A stretch of 19,445 nt of DNA, taken from Candidatus Dojkabacteria bacterium (GTDB lineage Bacteria > Patescibacteriota > Dojkabacteria > B142 > WJKM01). Every line of letters begins with the position of its first letter. Position 1 is the first letter of the stretch. Below the pieces are notes generated by a model. The model saw only the letters and a program-made list of their open reading frames with translations. It ran no database searches and was not told where the DNA came from. Location of the stretch: contig JAGQLH010000015.1 in the NCBI GenBank assembly GCA_020429465.1, positions 1 through 19,445 of the forward strand, given 5' to 3'. Positions 12,282 to 19,445 of this stretch are shown piece by piece. The translations under genes were made by a program, and so were the position numbers.

Positions 12282-13172
12282 ATGTCAGCATTTACCTACT
12301 CAATCATTAGTGTTGTTATCGTGAGCTTAATCTCACTTGTAGGAATAACCACACTTGGTCTATCGAAAAAATTTCTCAAGAGAATTCTATTCCTTCTTGT
12401 TAGCTTTGCTACCGGGGCACTTCTTGGTGATGTATTTCTACATATTCTTCCCCACCTAGCCGAAGAAGGGAAATTTACGCTTTCAAGCTCTCTTTATATA
12501 CTTGCAGGTATCATTGTGTTCTTCATACTTGAAAAAATTATCCACTGGAGACACTGCCACATTGTAGGAGATGAAAAGCATAATCATACACACCCTGTAG
12601 CTACACTAAACTTAGTCGGTGACGGAGTACACAATTTTTTTGATGGAATCTTAATTGGAGCAAGCTTTATGGTAAGCCCATCAGTTGGGATTGCAACTTC
12701 CCTCGCAGTTCTTTTCCATGAAATTCCCCAGGAAATTGGTGATTTTGGGATCTTAGTGAACAGTGGACTAAAGCCAAAGAAAGCTATCCTATTCAATTTA
12801 TTATCAGCATTTAGCTCGATTATTGGTGTAATAATAGTATTTGTTCTTGGATCAAAGATAGATGGACTTGAACAAATATTCTTACCCCTTACTGCTGGGG
12901 GATTCATTTATATAGCTGGAGCCGATTTAATCCCAGAACTTCATCATAAAGTAGATATCAAAAATTCATTACTTCAACTCATTTCTATCCTCTTTGGAAT
13001 GGGAATTATGTATGGAATAACATTCGTAGAACCTACACATGATCACTCACATACCAAGGAGCATTCAAACCACTCGATAGAATCAGACCATGATTGCGAC
13101 GAAGCCCATGTCGATGAGTACGTACACGAGGACAATCACGAACACGACCACGAACATACACATGAGCATTAG
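12282..13172 (+). CDS. ZIP-family divalent metal transporter (zinc/iron importer)
   Basis: This 296-residue membrane protein has seven or eight helices and the ZIP (SLC39/ZupT-like) metal site: NLVGDGVHNFFDG (His117, Asn118, Asp121) in helix 4 and HEIPQEIGD (His146, Glu147, Glu151) in helix 5, forming the binuclear centre. HILPHL (about 54-59) is a further family feature. A cytosolic-type loop carries HCHIVGDEKHNHTH, and the last 45 residues are a His/Asp/Glu-rich metal-binding tail. The ATG at 12282 is preferred over one at 12207, since the extra 25 codons cross the operator and would add a spurious N-terminus. The likely cargo is zinc, possibly iron or manganese. It is divergent from, and probably repressed by, the Fur-like regulator. 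Confidence 0.85.
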   Translation: MSAFTYSIISVVIVSLISLVGITTLGLSKKFLKRILFLLVSFATGALLGDVFLHILPHLAEEGKFTLSSSLYILAGIIVFFILEKIIHWRHCHIVGDEKHNHTHPVATLNLVGDGVHNFFDGILIGASFMVSPSVGIATSLAVLFHEIPQEIGDFGILVNSGLKPKKAILFNLLSAFSSIIGVIIVFVLGSKIDGLEQIFLPLTAGGFIYIAGADLIPELHHKVDIKNSLLQLISILFGMGIMYGITFVEPTHDHSHTKEHSNHSIESDHDCDEAHVDEYVHEDNHEHDHEHTHEH

Positions 13173-13218
13173 ATAAACTCAAATTACTCATTCTTGGAAC
13201 ATGTGAGGATAAAGTGCG

Positions 13219-13244
13219 GTAGTAACTCGTGATTACCTACTTTT
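13219..13244 (+). terminator. Possible terminator of the ZIP gene
   Basis: GTAGTAA (13219-13225) pairs with TTACCTAC (13233-13240), with one bulged C, and TTTT follows at 13241-13244. It lies between convergent genes and overlaps the cyclase stop codon. The T-run is short. Confidence 0.35.
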
Positions 13245-15213
13245 CCTCCCATTTCCAGACTCCATTCCATACTGGAAATTCATCTGGATTTTCTAGAATA
13301 TAGTTTATCCTTCTTATCATTATAAGAGATGGTGTATCATTATCAATCATTGAGAATTCAGTAATAGCTTGCTTAAATCTCCCTTCATAATAATGCATAA
13401 ATGCACTGTTATACGCATCAAGGAGCGTTCTATGCATAGGTAAATCTCTTCGTGGTTCATAAATTACAACCGGTTCATGTTTTCCTTTCACGACCACCTC
13501 ATCTATTCTCCTCCAAATAACTCCCTCCATCTCTAAATTATCAACTACAGATTCAGTCACTAGGGACATCACTCCATACTTTTTAGTCAAACCTTCTAAA
13601 CGAGAACCAAGATTCACATTATCACCTAAAACCGTATAATCAAAGCGTAATGAACTCCCGATATTCCCAACTACCATAGGACCAGTATTTAGGCCTATCC
13701 CAATTGCTATATCTGGGAACTGAGGGTGGTCCTGATTAAACTTCCTAATTTCAGACTTCATTCCCTGGACTGCACAGAGTGCATTTTTCCGATGATGCGG
13801 ATCATCCAAAGGAGCATTCCAAAATGCCATAATTGCATCACCAATATATTTATCAATAGTACCATCATGTTCCAGAATTACTGCAGACATCCTACTTAAA
13901 TATACATTGAGTAATTCAACCAACTCCTCTGCGTCAACCTGCTCAGACAAAGAGGTAAACCCTCTTATATCACAAAATAACACAGTCATTTCACGTTTCT
14001 CCCCCCCAACCTCTAACAATTCTGGATTTCCCATCAGTTTATCGAGTAACTGTGGACTAATATATTGACTAAAAGCTTTCTTAACAAATTGCTTCTGCTG
14101 TTTCTCTGTAACAATTCTATACCCAATTACACTCACAAACAGTACCGCAAGTGTAAGAGTGGTGTGAACAAATCTCCAATTTACACCGAATTCAAACAAA
14201 ATGATCCCCGTCAGACTCATGAGTAACCACGCACTTACAAATACTGTGAATTGATATTTTGCATCTAATTTTCTCAGGAGAAGAAGAATTACAAAGCTAA
14301 CTGATAACAAAATCAGCAATTCTATCCAAATGGGGATATCTGATTGAAACCTCCCCTGCAAGAACGAGTTAATAATATTTGCATGTATTTCAATTCCGGG
14401 AATTCTATCCCCAGAAGGATTACTAAACACATCTAACAAATTACTCTTCAAATCTAAGGTTGTTGACCCAACGAGAACTATCGTATCTTTAAAATCTATA
14501 TCATCAACTGAATTTGTATATAAATCATAGAAACTAACGTATCGGAATTTATCATCTGCATAGTTAAAATTAATCGTATTATTGTACTTACGTTCTCCTA
14601 TGTAAATATTTGAGGTAGTACAATTGAATCTCTCATACTCTCTTCGATAAAGAAGAAACGCAGAAAGCGAAAAACTTTCATGACAATCACCTTCAATATT
14701 CTGTGTAATATTCACCTGGCGGATTTTTCCGTCAAAATCTGGGAAAAAATGAATATAGCCCTCATACGTATTTGGAGTAGATACAACAGGACTAAATAAC
14801 TCCCCTTCAACTAACTTACTTCCAAAAATTACCGGAAAATCAAAGGTATCAACCTGCTCCTTGAATTCTTGATCCCCTTCTCGAGGTTCCAAAAACAATA
14901 TATCAACACCAACTACAGCTGGACCTCTCCCTTCTAAGTTTTTGAGGGCTTGACCAAATACCTCCCTGGACCACGGCCATGCACCAACTTGAGATAGTGA
15001 ATAATCGTCAATCCCAACCAGAATTATTTCCTCCCTCGTTGGTGTTCCACCATGAAGACGATCAATAATTAAATTATTGATAAGAGTAAAATATGGAGCC
15101 TGGAAAAATATATATCCAATAATTAGAAAATAGAGAGGATAGAGAAAGTAAGAATATTTTTCGTAAAGTTTTCTTGCTTTTTTGATGAGTAAGACTAGAG
15201 AGTTTTTCACCAA
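13237..15213 (-). CDS. CHASE2-domain class III adenylate/guanylate cyclase
   Basis: This 658-residue membrane cyclase makes a cyclic nucleotide from ATP or GTP. It has one N-terminal helix (about 23-40), an extracytoplasmic CHASE2 sensor domain (about 41-290, with ILVGIDDYSLSQVGAWPW and VGVDILF), three helices (about 294-313, 320-341, 350-366), then a class III catalytic domain (about 400-585). All key residues are present: metal Asp415 (FCDIRGF) and Asp459 (GDAIMAF), base-selecting Lys455 and Asp531 (Lys/Asp is the adenylate cyclase pair), and the transition-state pair Asn534 and Arg538. A short helical, TPR-like tail follows (about 595-640). The frame has no ATG near the front, so TTG at 15213 or GTG at 15210 starts it. 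A TATACT at 15250-15245 gives a leader of 25-30 bases. It is downstream of two FecR-domain genes, which suggests a shared sensing role. Confidence 0.88.
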   Translation of the reverse strand: MVKNSLVLLIKKARKLYEKYSYFLYPLYFLIIGYIFFQAPYFTLINNLIIDRLHGGTPTREEIILVGIDDYSLSQVGAWPWSREVFGQALKNLEGRGPAVVGVDILFLEPREGDQEFKEQVDTFDFPVIFGSKLVEGELFSPVVSTPNTYEGYIHFFPDFDGKIRQVNITQNIEGDCHESFSLSAFLLYRREYERFNCTTSNIYIGERKYNNTINFNYADDKFRYVSFYDLYTNSVDDIDFKDTIVLVGSTTLDLKSNLLDVFSNPSGDRIPGIEIHANIINSFLQGRFQSDIPIWIELLILLSVSFVILLLLRKLDAKYQFTVFVSAWLLMSLTGIILFEFGVNWRFVHTTLTLAVLFVSVIGYRIVTEKQQKQFVKKAFSQYISPQLLDKLMGNPELLEVGGEKREMTVLFCDIRGFTSLSEQVDAEELVELLNVYLSRMSAVILEHDGTIDKYIGDAIMAFWNAPLDDPHHRKNALCAVQGMKSEIRKFNQDHPQFPDIAIGIGLNTGPMVVGNIGSSLRFDYTVLGDNVNLGSRLEGLTKKYGVMSLVTESVVDNLEMEGVIWRRIDEVVVKGKHEPVVIYEPRRDLPMHRTLLDAYNSAFMHYYEGRFKQAITEFSMIDNDTPSLIMIRRINYILENPDEFPVWNGVWKWEEK

Positions 15214-15244
15214 TGTAAAACAGATATATAGATATAACTACATA

Positions 15245-15250
15245 AGTATA
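15245..15250 (-). promoter_or_regulatory. -10 box of the cyclase gene
   Basis: TATACT on the minus strand lies 31 bases before the TTG/GTG start, implying a leader of about 25 bases. The cyclase may thus be transcribed on its own as well as from the FecR genes. Confidence 0.4.
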
Positions 15251-15293
15251 ATGCAAAACAAAAGAAAATTGTGATAAACAACACTACTATGTA

Positions 15294-17177
15294 TTATTCT
15301 TTTGTTTCAGAAGCTGAATTTGAAGAAACAGAATCACTGTCTGTACCATTTTTTTTCGTACTAGCTGGGGTGTCTTTTGCAGTAGGTGAAGAACTAGTCG
15401 AACTTGAAGGATTACTTACAGCAGAAGATTTCACCGAATCTCCAGTACCCTGAGCAGAAGCAGAGTTATTTTTTTGCTCTGTATTATTACCTTTATTCGA
15501 TTCAACAGATGATGTAGTTTTTGAACTATCTGCACCAGAAGAGCCACTACCTGATTCTTGATCATTAGTAGTAGTGTCAGATGATATTGAATCACCAATT
15601 GATGAGTTAGTCGATCCTGAATTATTTTCACTACCTTCAGTTTTTCCTCCAGTACTTTGTACATTACTATCAGAAGTATCCGATGCTGAGGATGTATCTG
15701 TATTATCCACACTATTAGATGCTGATGTTGTATCAGATGAATTAGTTGCATTTGATGTCTTTCCACCAGTAGCTACCTGAGATCCACCACTATTATTGGA
15801 TGAAGTAGATGATGTATCCGTTCCATTACTTGCAGTAGCAGTAGATTCTGTTGGTGTAGGTGTAGCTGTTGCAGATGGAGTTACTGATGGTGTGACACTC
15901 GCAACACCAGTTACTGTTGGTGTAGCGGTAGGTGTTGGCGTTACAGTTGTAGTTGACTCTGTCTTATTTTCTCCATCAGTAGTACCAGCCGCTCCGGCTT
16001 GTGTATTCCCACTCGGCTTTGATTGGGATTCGCTTGCTGATGCTTTATTTTCAGAAGCATTACTACTTTGATTATTATCGTTTTGATCCGAATTAGATGA
16101 TGACGACGAGCTCGTATCTGGACTTTGCCCTGGAGTCGATGTACTATCGTTAGAAGCAACTGTCGAATCCTCCTCATTTGATTCATCATTATTTACCTCA
16201 CTGAATGACGGGCTCTCTACTTCTTCATCCTCTGCATTATCATAGGCATAGTAATCATTTTCAAGGATATCTTCATCTACATCAGCTGCCTCTTCAACTT
16301 CACTATCATCAGGTAAATAAATACTATCATTATCTACAACCTCGTCCTCATCCATTTGATAACCAGTCATATCTTTTATCGTTTCACTTGATTGTATCTC
16401 TGGAACAACTGGAGAAACCTTATCTTTTTTCTTCTTTGCCTCTGGTGACTTATACACCTTTGCATCATATATAGAATCAATCACTTCATTCTTCTTGTAC
16501 CATGCAGTATCCATTATCTTATCCGAAACCTTATATACTGCTGAATCTCCTGTCTTCGCTGTTGTATCTTGAGGTGTTTTTACAGTTTGTGCTTGATCTA
16601 TCTTTTCTGAACGCTCTATTGTCATGGTACCCTTCCTAACTAACCTTTGTGTATCCTTCCCGGTGTCTAAACGCTCAACCGCTACTGCGCCCTCAGTAAC
16701 ATACACGTTTGTGTCTCCATTTGAGTTACTGTATACACCAAATTTGGTACCACGAACACTTGCAAGTGTTGTAGGAGTCTCAACATTATATTTAACTTTA
16801 TTTTTACCTTGTACTTTTAATATTCTGTGCCACGTATTACCCACTATCTGTTTAATATTTACATCATTTTCCTTATAATCGATTTCAACTTCACTATTTT
16901 GCTCGAGTGACATCATTGAATTATCAGAAAAGAGCACATAACCAGTACCCTCTTTAGTCATCACAAAGCTTTTGTGCGGTAATTTTACATTTCCAGAAGT
17001 GATTTGGATATATTCATCGTTTTTATCTTCCTTATAAAACACTTCCCCAGTTTCATGGTACAAGACCACATATGATTCACCACTTGCCCTTGCTACAAAA
17101 AGCAATACAACAAAGAACAATGCAACCATTGCTCCTAATACTAGCGGTTTATTTGTGAAAAATTTTGATAGAATCAC
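15294..17177 (-). CDS. FecR-domain membrane protein with long Ser/Thr-rich tail
   Basis: This 627-residue protein has an N-terminal membrane anchor (about 11-30) and an extracytoplasmic FecR domain (about 35-190) with the core VETPTTLASVRGTKFGVYS and TEGAVAVE. A conserved stretch also found in the neighbouring paralogue follows (WYKKNEVIDSIYD, about 226-238). Next comes an acidic region (about 274-338), and then nearly 290 residues of low-complexity Ser/Thr/Asn/Gly with a Thr-Pro block (about 411-445), ending without a sorting signal or second helix. FecR domains usually control ECF sigma factors from outside the membrane; no sigma factor or TonB partner is seen here. The tail looks like a stalk or surface-exposed linker, possibly glycosylated (inferred). 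It starts at GTG 17177. A TATAAT at 17222-17217 gives a leader of about 33 bases. Confidence 0.85.
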   Translation of the reverse strand: MILSKFFTNKPLVLGAMVALFFVVLLFVARASGESYVVLYHETGEVFYKEDKNDEYIQITSGNVKLPHKSFVMTKEGTGYVLFSDNSMMSLEQNSEVEIDYKENDVNIKQIVGNTWHRILKVQGKNKVKYNVETPTTLASVRGTKFGVYSNSNGDTNVYVTEGAVAVERLDTGKDTQRLVRKGTMTIERSEKIDQAQTVKTPQDTTAKTGDSAVYKVSDKIMDTAWYKKNEVIDSIYDAKVYKSPEAKKKKDKVSPVVPEIQSSETIKDMTGYQMDEDEVVDNDSIYLPDDSEVEEAADVDEDILENDYYAYDNAEDEEVESPSFSEVNNDESNEEDSTVASNDSTSTPGQSPDTSSSSSSNSDQNDNNQSSNASENKASASESQSKPSGNTQAGAAGTTDGENKTESTTTVTPTPTATPTVTGVASVTPSVTPSATATPTPTESTATASNGTDTSSTSSNNSGGSQVATGGKTSNATNSSDTTSASNSVDNTDTSSASDTSDSNVQSTGGKTEGSENNSGSTNSSIGDSISSDTTTNDQESGSGSSGADSSKTTSSVESNKGNNTEQKNNSASAQGTGDSVKSSAVSNPSSSTSSSPTAKDTPASTKKNGTDSDSVSSNSASETKE

Positions 17178-17216
17178 GTAGCTTATTTATATATGGGATA
17201 TATTATCTAACAGCGT

Positions 17217-17222
17217 ATTATA
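17217..17222 (-). promoter_or_regulatory. -10 box of the long FecR-domain gene
   Basis: A perfect TATAAT on the minus strand lies 40 bases upstream of the GTG start at 17177. It indicates that this gene can be transcribed on its own despite the co-directional upstream paralogue. Confidence 0.45.
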
Positions 17223-17257
17223 TCATTTATACATACCTACCACAACAAGAAACTATT

Positions 17258-18247
17258 TTAATTCCCATTAATTGGCGAAGAAAGTGGGTCCTCTATTTGA
17301 TCTTCATTTACTTCTATTTCAGGTATTGGTGTAGTTGAGGAATCTACTTTTGGGATCATATCTGCAATCGGAATCGTGTCAGGATCAGATACTTCATCGA
17401 GAATATCTCCTGATACTGTCTCGCTCTCATACTTAATTGGGGCTATTTTAAATATTGCTTCGCTTTCTGAAGGAATGTATTCAGCGATTTCTATGAAATT
17501 CATAATCTCCCCCAAGAACCCCTCAAGTTTATATTCCTCATCTTTGAACATATTTATAGTACTATCATAAGTAGTATCAATAAGTACATTTTTTTTGAAC
17601 CAATTAGAAGATTCAATCTTAACCGATATATCTACTGCTGAATCAAACAGTACATCTGCATTAACTTCTCTCACTAGAATCATCTTACCTTCTCGCAATA
17701 ACTTCTCAGTAACTTCAACCTCCTTATCAGTATTTTCAGCCACTGCAACCTCGCCCTCTTTTACATATATGTTAGTTGCACCTGATCTATCGCTATAAAC
17801 GCCAAATTTAGTTCCGCGCACAGCTGCTATTGTCGTAGGTGTTTCAACTTTATAGTTAACTTCAGATTCATTAAGGTTTAAAATACGATGCCATGTATTC
17901 CCCACAACCTGCTTAATAGAAACATCATTATATTTATAATCTATCTCGATCTCTGTTTGGGCATCTATTGACATAACAGAGTTATCCGAGAACAATACAT
18001 ATGCGCTTCCCTCTCCCACTTTAACTTCACTTTGAGGAGAGATTTCAATACTTCCTTCTACTAACTGAGAAAATTCAATATCAGAAGCATTCTTATAAAA
18101 CACCTCACCTGATTCGCGATGTAAAACGACTGGAGGAATCTCCTGTCCCTGTGTTGCACTCAATGCAAAGAGCGCTAATATGAAACTAACCATTCCAACG
18201 ATTGAGAGAAGCCGAGCATGAGTTTTAAAGACACGCAAAAATGTCAT
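17258..18247 (-). CDS. FecR-domain membrane protein (paralogue)
   Basis: This 329-residue protein has an N-terminal anchor or signal sequence (about 13-33) and a FecR domain (about 40-195) with VETPTTIAAVRGTKFGVYS and KEGEVAV. It is clearly a tandem duplicate of the next gene: long stretches match (GYVLFSDNS / AYVLFSDNS, VGNTWHRIL in both, EIDYK in both). The similarity extends past FecR to WFKKNVLIDTTYD (about 217-229). Beyond that the two diverge; this one has a shorter acidic Pro/Ser/Thr tail instead of the long Ser-rich one. The start ATG at 18247 has no Shine-Dalgarno. Upstream, TTGACT (18310-18305) and CAAAAT (18287-18282) are spaced by 17 bases and may be its promoter. It probably shares a signal or partner with the cyclase. 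Confidence 0.85.
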   Translation of the reverse strand: MTFLRVFKTHARLLSIVGMVSFILALFALSATQGQEIPPVVLHRESGEVFYKNASDIEFSQLVEGSIEISPQSEVKVGEGSAYVLFSDNSVMSIDAQTEIEIDYKYNDVSIKQVVGNTWHRILNLNESEVNYKVETPTTIAAVRGTKFGVYSDRSGATNIYVKEGEVAVAENTDKEVEVTEKLLREGKMILVREVNADVLFDSAVDISVKIESSNWFKKNVLIDTTYDSTINMFKDEEYKLEGFLGEIMNFIEIAEYIPSESEAIFKIAPIKYESETVSGDILDEVSDPDTIPIADMIPKVDSSTTPIPEIEVNEDQIEDPLSSPINGN

Positions 18248-18260
18248 ATAAATACGAAAA

Positions 18261-18310
18261 TGAGTAAGTGATTAACTCACTATTTTGCAACGTATCGCAT
18301 ATGAAGTCAA
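18261..18310 (-). promoter_or_regulatory. Possible promoter and inverted repeat before the FecR genes
   Basis: TTGACT (18310-18305), a 17-base gap and CAAAAT (18287-18282) make a moderate promoter on the minus strand. Just downstream, TGAGT (18261-18265) and ACTCA (18275-18279) form a short inverted repeat between the start point and the ATG, a possible operator. Confidence 0.35.
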
Positions 18311-18318
18311 TACATAAC

Positions 18319-19269
18319 CTAGCCAAAGAGCCTTTGTTGAAGTTTTTTAGTAAGATCTTTGAGAGTTTCTCTTTTAAATGCGGAAACCACTACTAATTCT
18401 TTACCTGTGAAGTCTAATTCTTTTAATTTCATTGCAATAGCATCCTCGTCAAACATATCTGCCTTTGTAAGTAGGATGATTTCAGGTAAATCATAAAGCC
18501 TCTCATCTATATCTTTTAATTCATCCCTCATCTTAACGTAGGTATCTTTCATGTCTTCATTCTCAAGGCTTACAAAATGTGCAACAAACTTAGCATTCTG
18601 AGTATGCCTCACAAATTTTGTACCCAATCCCTTTCCTTGAGCAGCCCCTTCTATCAAACCTGGTAAATCCATTAATACAATATTTTCAGCAACTCCTAGA
18701 TGTGGTTGTAATGTTGTGAATGGATATGCTGCAACAGCAACACTAGCATTTGTAAGTGCATTCAACATACTTGACTTTCCAGCATTTGGAAACCCAATAA
18801 AAAGAACATCAGCAGAAAGTTGAAGTTCCAAAAATACCTTTACTTCACTCCCCTTAACCCCTGGAGTAAATTTTTTGAGTGTAGCAACTTGGCCAGCTCT
18901 ATACTCATAATTTCCTCTCCCTCCTCTTCCACCTTCGAGTAAGAGGATGCGCTGACCTGCCTGGTCAATTTTTCCAATAACTTCATTATTTAGTGTGTAT
19001 ATTACCGTTGTAAGTGGTACTTTTATAACTATATCCTCCCCATCCGCTCCTTTAAGCTGATTTGCTCCTCCCATCTCTCCATCCTCTGCTTTGTAAAGCT
19101 TTTCCTTTTTAAGTGATTTCAAATCATACAGGTTATTTGTACCTTCTAAATACACATTTCCTCCATTTCCTCCATTTCCTCCTGAAGGCTTACCGTTTTT
19201 ATAGAAATGAACAGCTCCACTCCCTCCTTTTCCTGATTTAAAATCAACCCTTAATTTATCAATTAGCAT
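18319..19269 (-). CDS. obg: GTPase Obg (CgtA), short form
   Basis: This 316-residue essential GTPase acts in 50S ribosome assembly and stress responses. The Gly-rich Obg fold covers about 1-155 (GKGGSGAVHF, GGNGGNGGNVYLEG, GGRGGRGN). The G domain follows, with G1 GFPNAGKSS (159-167), switch I TT (185-186), G3 DLPG (201-204), G4 TKAD (268-271) and G5 VSA (295-297). It ends right after the G domain, so the variable C-terminal OCT domain found in many Obg proteins is absent. The start ATG at 19269 has no Shine-Dalgarno but is preceded by a good promoter. It is the first of four co-directional genes, though the FecR and cyclase genes show -10 boxes of their own. The promoter carries a perfect palindrome. 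Confidence 0.93.
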   Translation of the reverse strand: MLIDKLRVDFKSGKGGSGAVHFYKNGKPSGGNGGNGGNVYLEGTNNLYDLKSLKKEKLYKAEDGEMGGANQLKGADGEDIVIKVPLTTVIYTLNNEVIGKIDQAGQRILLLEGGRGGRGNYEYRAGQVATLKKFTPGVKGSEVKVFLELQLSADVLFIGFPNAGKSSMLNALTNASVAVAAYPFTTLQPHLGVAENIVLMDLPGLIEGAAQGKGLGTKFVRHTQNAKFVAHFVSLENEDMKDTYVKMRDELKDIDERLYDLPEIILLTKADMFDEDAIAMKLKELDFTGKELVVVSAFKRETLKDLTKKLQQRLFG

Positions 19270-19287
19270 AATAGATTTGTAATAAAC

Positions 19288-19322
19288 ACTAGGTATTATA
19301 GCAAGTACCTAGTAATAGTAAA
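19288..19322 (-). promoter_or_regulatory. obg promoter with overlapping palindrome
   Basis: On the minus strand TTTACT (19322-19317), a 16-base gap and TATAAT (19300-19295, extended by TGC) form a promoter with a transcript start near 19288. ACTAGGTA (19288-19295) and TACCTAGT (19306-19313) are perfect 8-base arms around a 10-base spacer that holds most of the -10. This is a likely operator for an unknown repressor. Confidence 0.6.
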
Positions 19323-19324
19323 CA

Positions 19325-19356
19325 AAACACCCCGCACATTACTTCGCGGGGTGTTT
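19325..19356 (-). terminator. Intrinsic terminator of the hsp20 gene
   Basis: AAACACCCCGC (19325-19335) and GCGGGGTGTTT (19346-19356) pair perfectly over 11 bases with a 10-base loop. On the minus strand a T-rich run (TTTTGTTT) follows. It stands between the hsp20 stop and the obg promoter, so it ends the hsp20 transcript before obg. Confidence 0.85.
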
Positions 19357-19375
19357 ATGGGCGAATAGATAGATT

Positions 19376-19445
19376 TTAACTTTGCGCCTTAACAGTTATC
19401 TTTTTAGGCTTTGCTTCTTCAGCTTTTGGAAGATCAACTGTTAGT
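19376..19445 (-). CDS. Small heat shock protein Hsp20, C-terminal end only
   Basis: Only the last 22 residues lie in the window, reading LTVDLPKAEEAKPKKITVKA and then Gln-Ser and a TAA stop at 19376. This matches the end of the alpha-crystallin domain and the tail of bacterial Hsp20 chaperones: the last strand (LTVxLPKAEEAKPKK) and the I-x-V motif (ITV) that docks on neighbouring subunits. The rest of the gene lies beyond the right edge. The assignment rests on this short tail alone. Confidence 0.6.
   Translation of the reverse strand, partial: LTVDLPKAEEAKPKKITVKAQS

Noticed and set aside
15074..15256. 60-codon frame starting with ATG over the start of the cyclase
   Set aside because: Its ATG overlaps the cyclase -10 box and it runs out of frame through the CHASE2 gene; it is a shadow.
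15431..16474. Several open frames on both strands opposite or overlapping the Ser/Thr-rich FecR tail
   Set aside because: They arise from the biased codons of the low-complexity tail, have odd composition and no domain, and no start signals.
1..19445. TGA recoded to Gly or Trp
   Set aside because: All core genes are full length under the standard code and TGA is simply absent; in a recoding lineage TGA would interrupt most genes.
1..19445. CRISPR arrays, tRNA or rRNA genes, prophage or insertion sequences
   Set aside because: I saw no regularly spaced repeats, no cloverleaf or rRNA-like sequence, and no transposase, integrase or phage structural gene.

Overview
The window reads as chromosomal DNA from an AT-rich, streamlined bacterium. 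It is most likely a member of the Candidate Phyla Radiation (Patescibacteria), but the phylum cannot be fixed from this sequence. The grounds for this inference are compact genes, short family members (Obg without a C-terminal extension, a 113-residue Fur protein, a 132-residue TspO), almost no Shine-Dalgarno sequences, and -10 boxes about 15 to 30 bases upstream of many start codons, which implies very short or absent leaders. All 20 stop codons that can be read are TAA (12) or TAG (8), and none is TGA.

Layout. Positions 1-1032 (minus) hold a gene, cut by the window edge, for a protein resembling bacterial eRF1-like (baeRF) proteins. A small MerR-type regulator (plus) diverges from it and converges on a DEAD-box RNA helicase (minus). 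The helicase has the one long, structured 5' leader in the window, including a predicted three-way junction that ends at its start codon. Next comes a hypothetical gene (plus), then a copper-resistance operon at 3918-8327 (plus). That operon has a CsoR-type operator on its promoter, followed by csoR, a fused HMA/DsbD-like membrane/cupredoxin-like protein, a CopZ-like chaperone and a CopA ATPase. It ends in a hairpin that contains the stop codons of two convergent genes.

From 8338 to 9640 (minus) lie a 52-residue membrane protein, a YbjQ-family protein and a membrane-anchored SGNH hydrolase. A divergent 383-residue anchored protein of unknown function follows (plus), then a 3' relic of an ATP-grasp peptide-ligase-like gene and a short TspO gene flanked by two copies of a hairpin repeat. 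A Fur/Zur-like regulator (minus) and a ZIP metal transporter (plus) diverge from a shared region rich in inverted repeats, which looks like a zinc or iron homeostasis pair.

The last third (13237-19269, minus) is a co-directional run: obg, two paralogous FecR-domain membrane proteins, and a CHASE2/class III nucleotide cyclase. It looks like a surface-sensing, cyclic-nucleotide module. Upstream of obg is the 3' end of an Hsp20 gene with a strong terminator, and then a perfect palindrome around the obg -10 box.

The least ordinary items are the helicase leader RNA, the FecR-FecR-CHASE2 cyclase cluster, the fused copper membrane protein, the absence of TGA stops and Shine-Dalgarno sequences, and the palindrome on the obg promoter.
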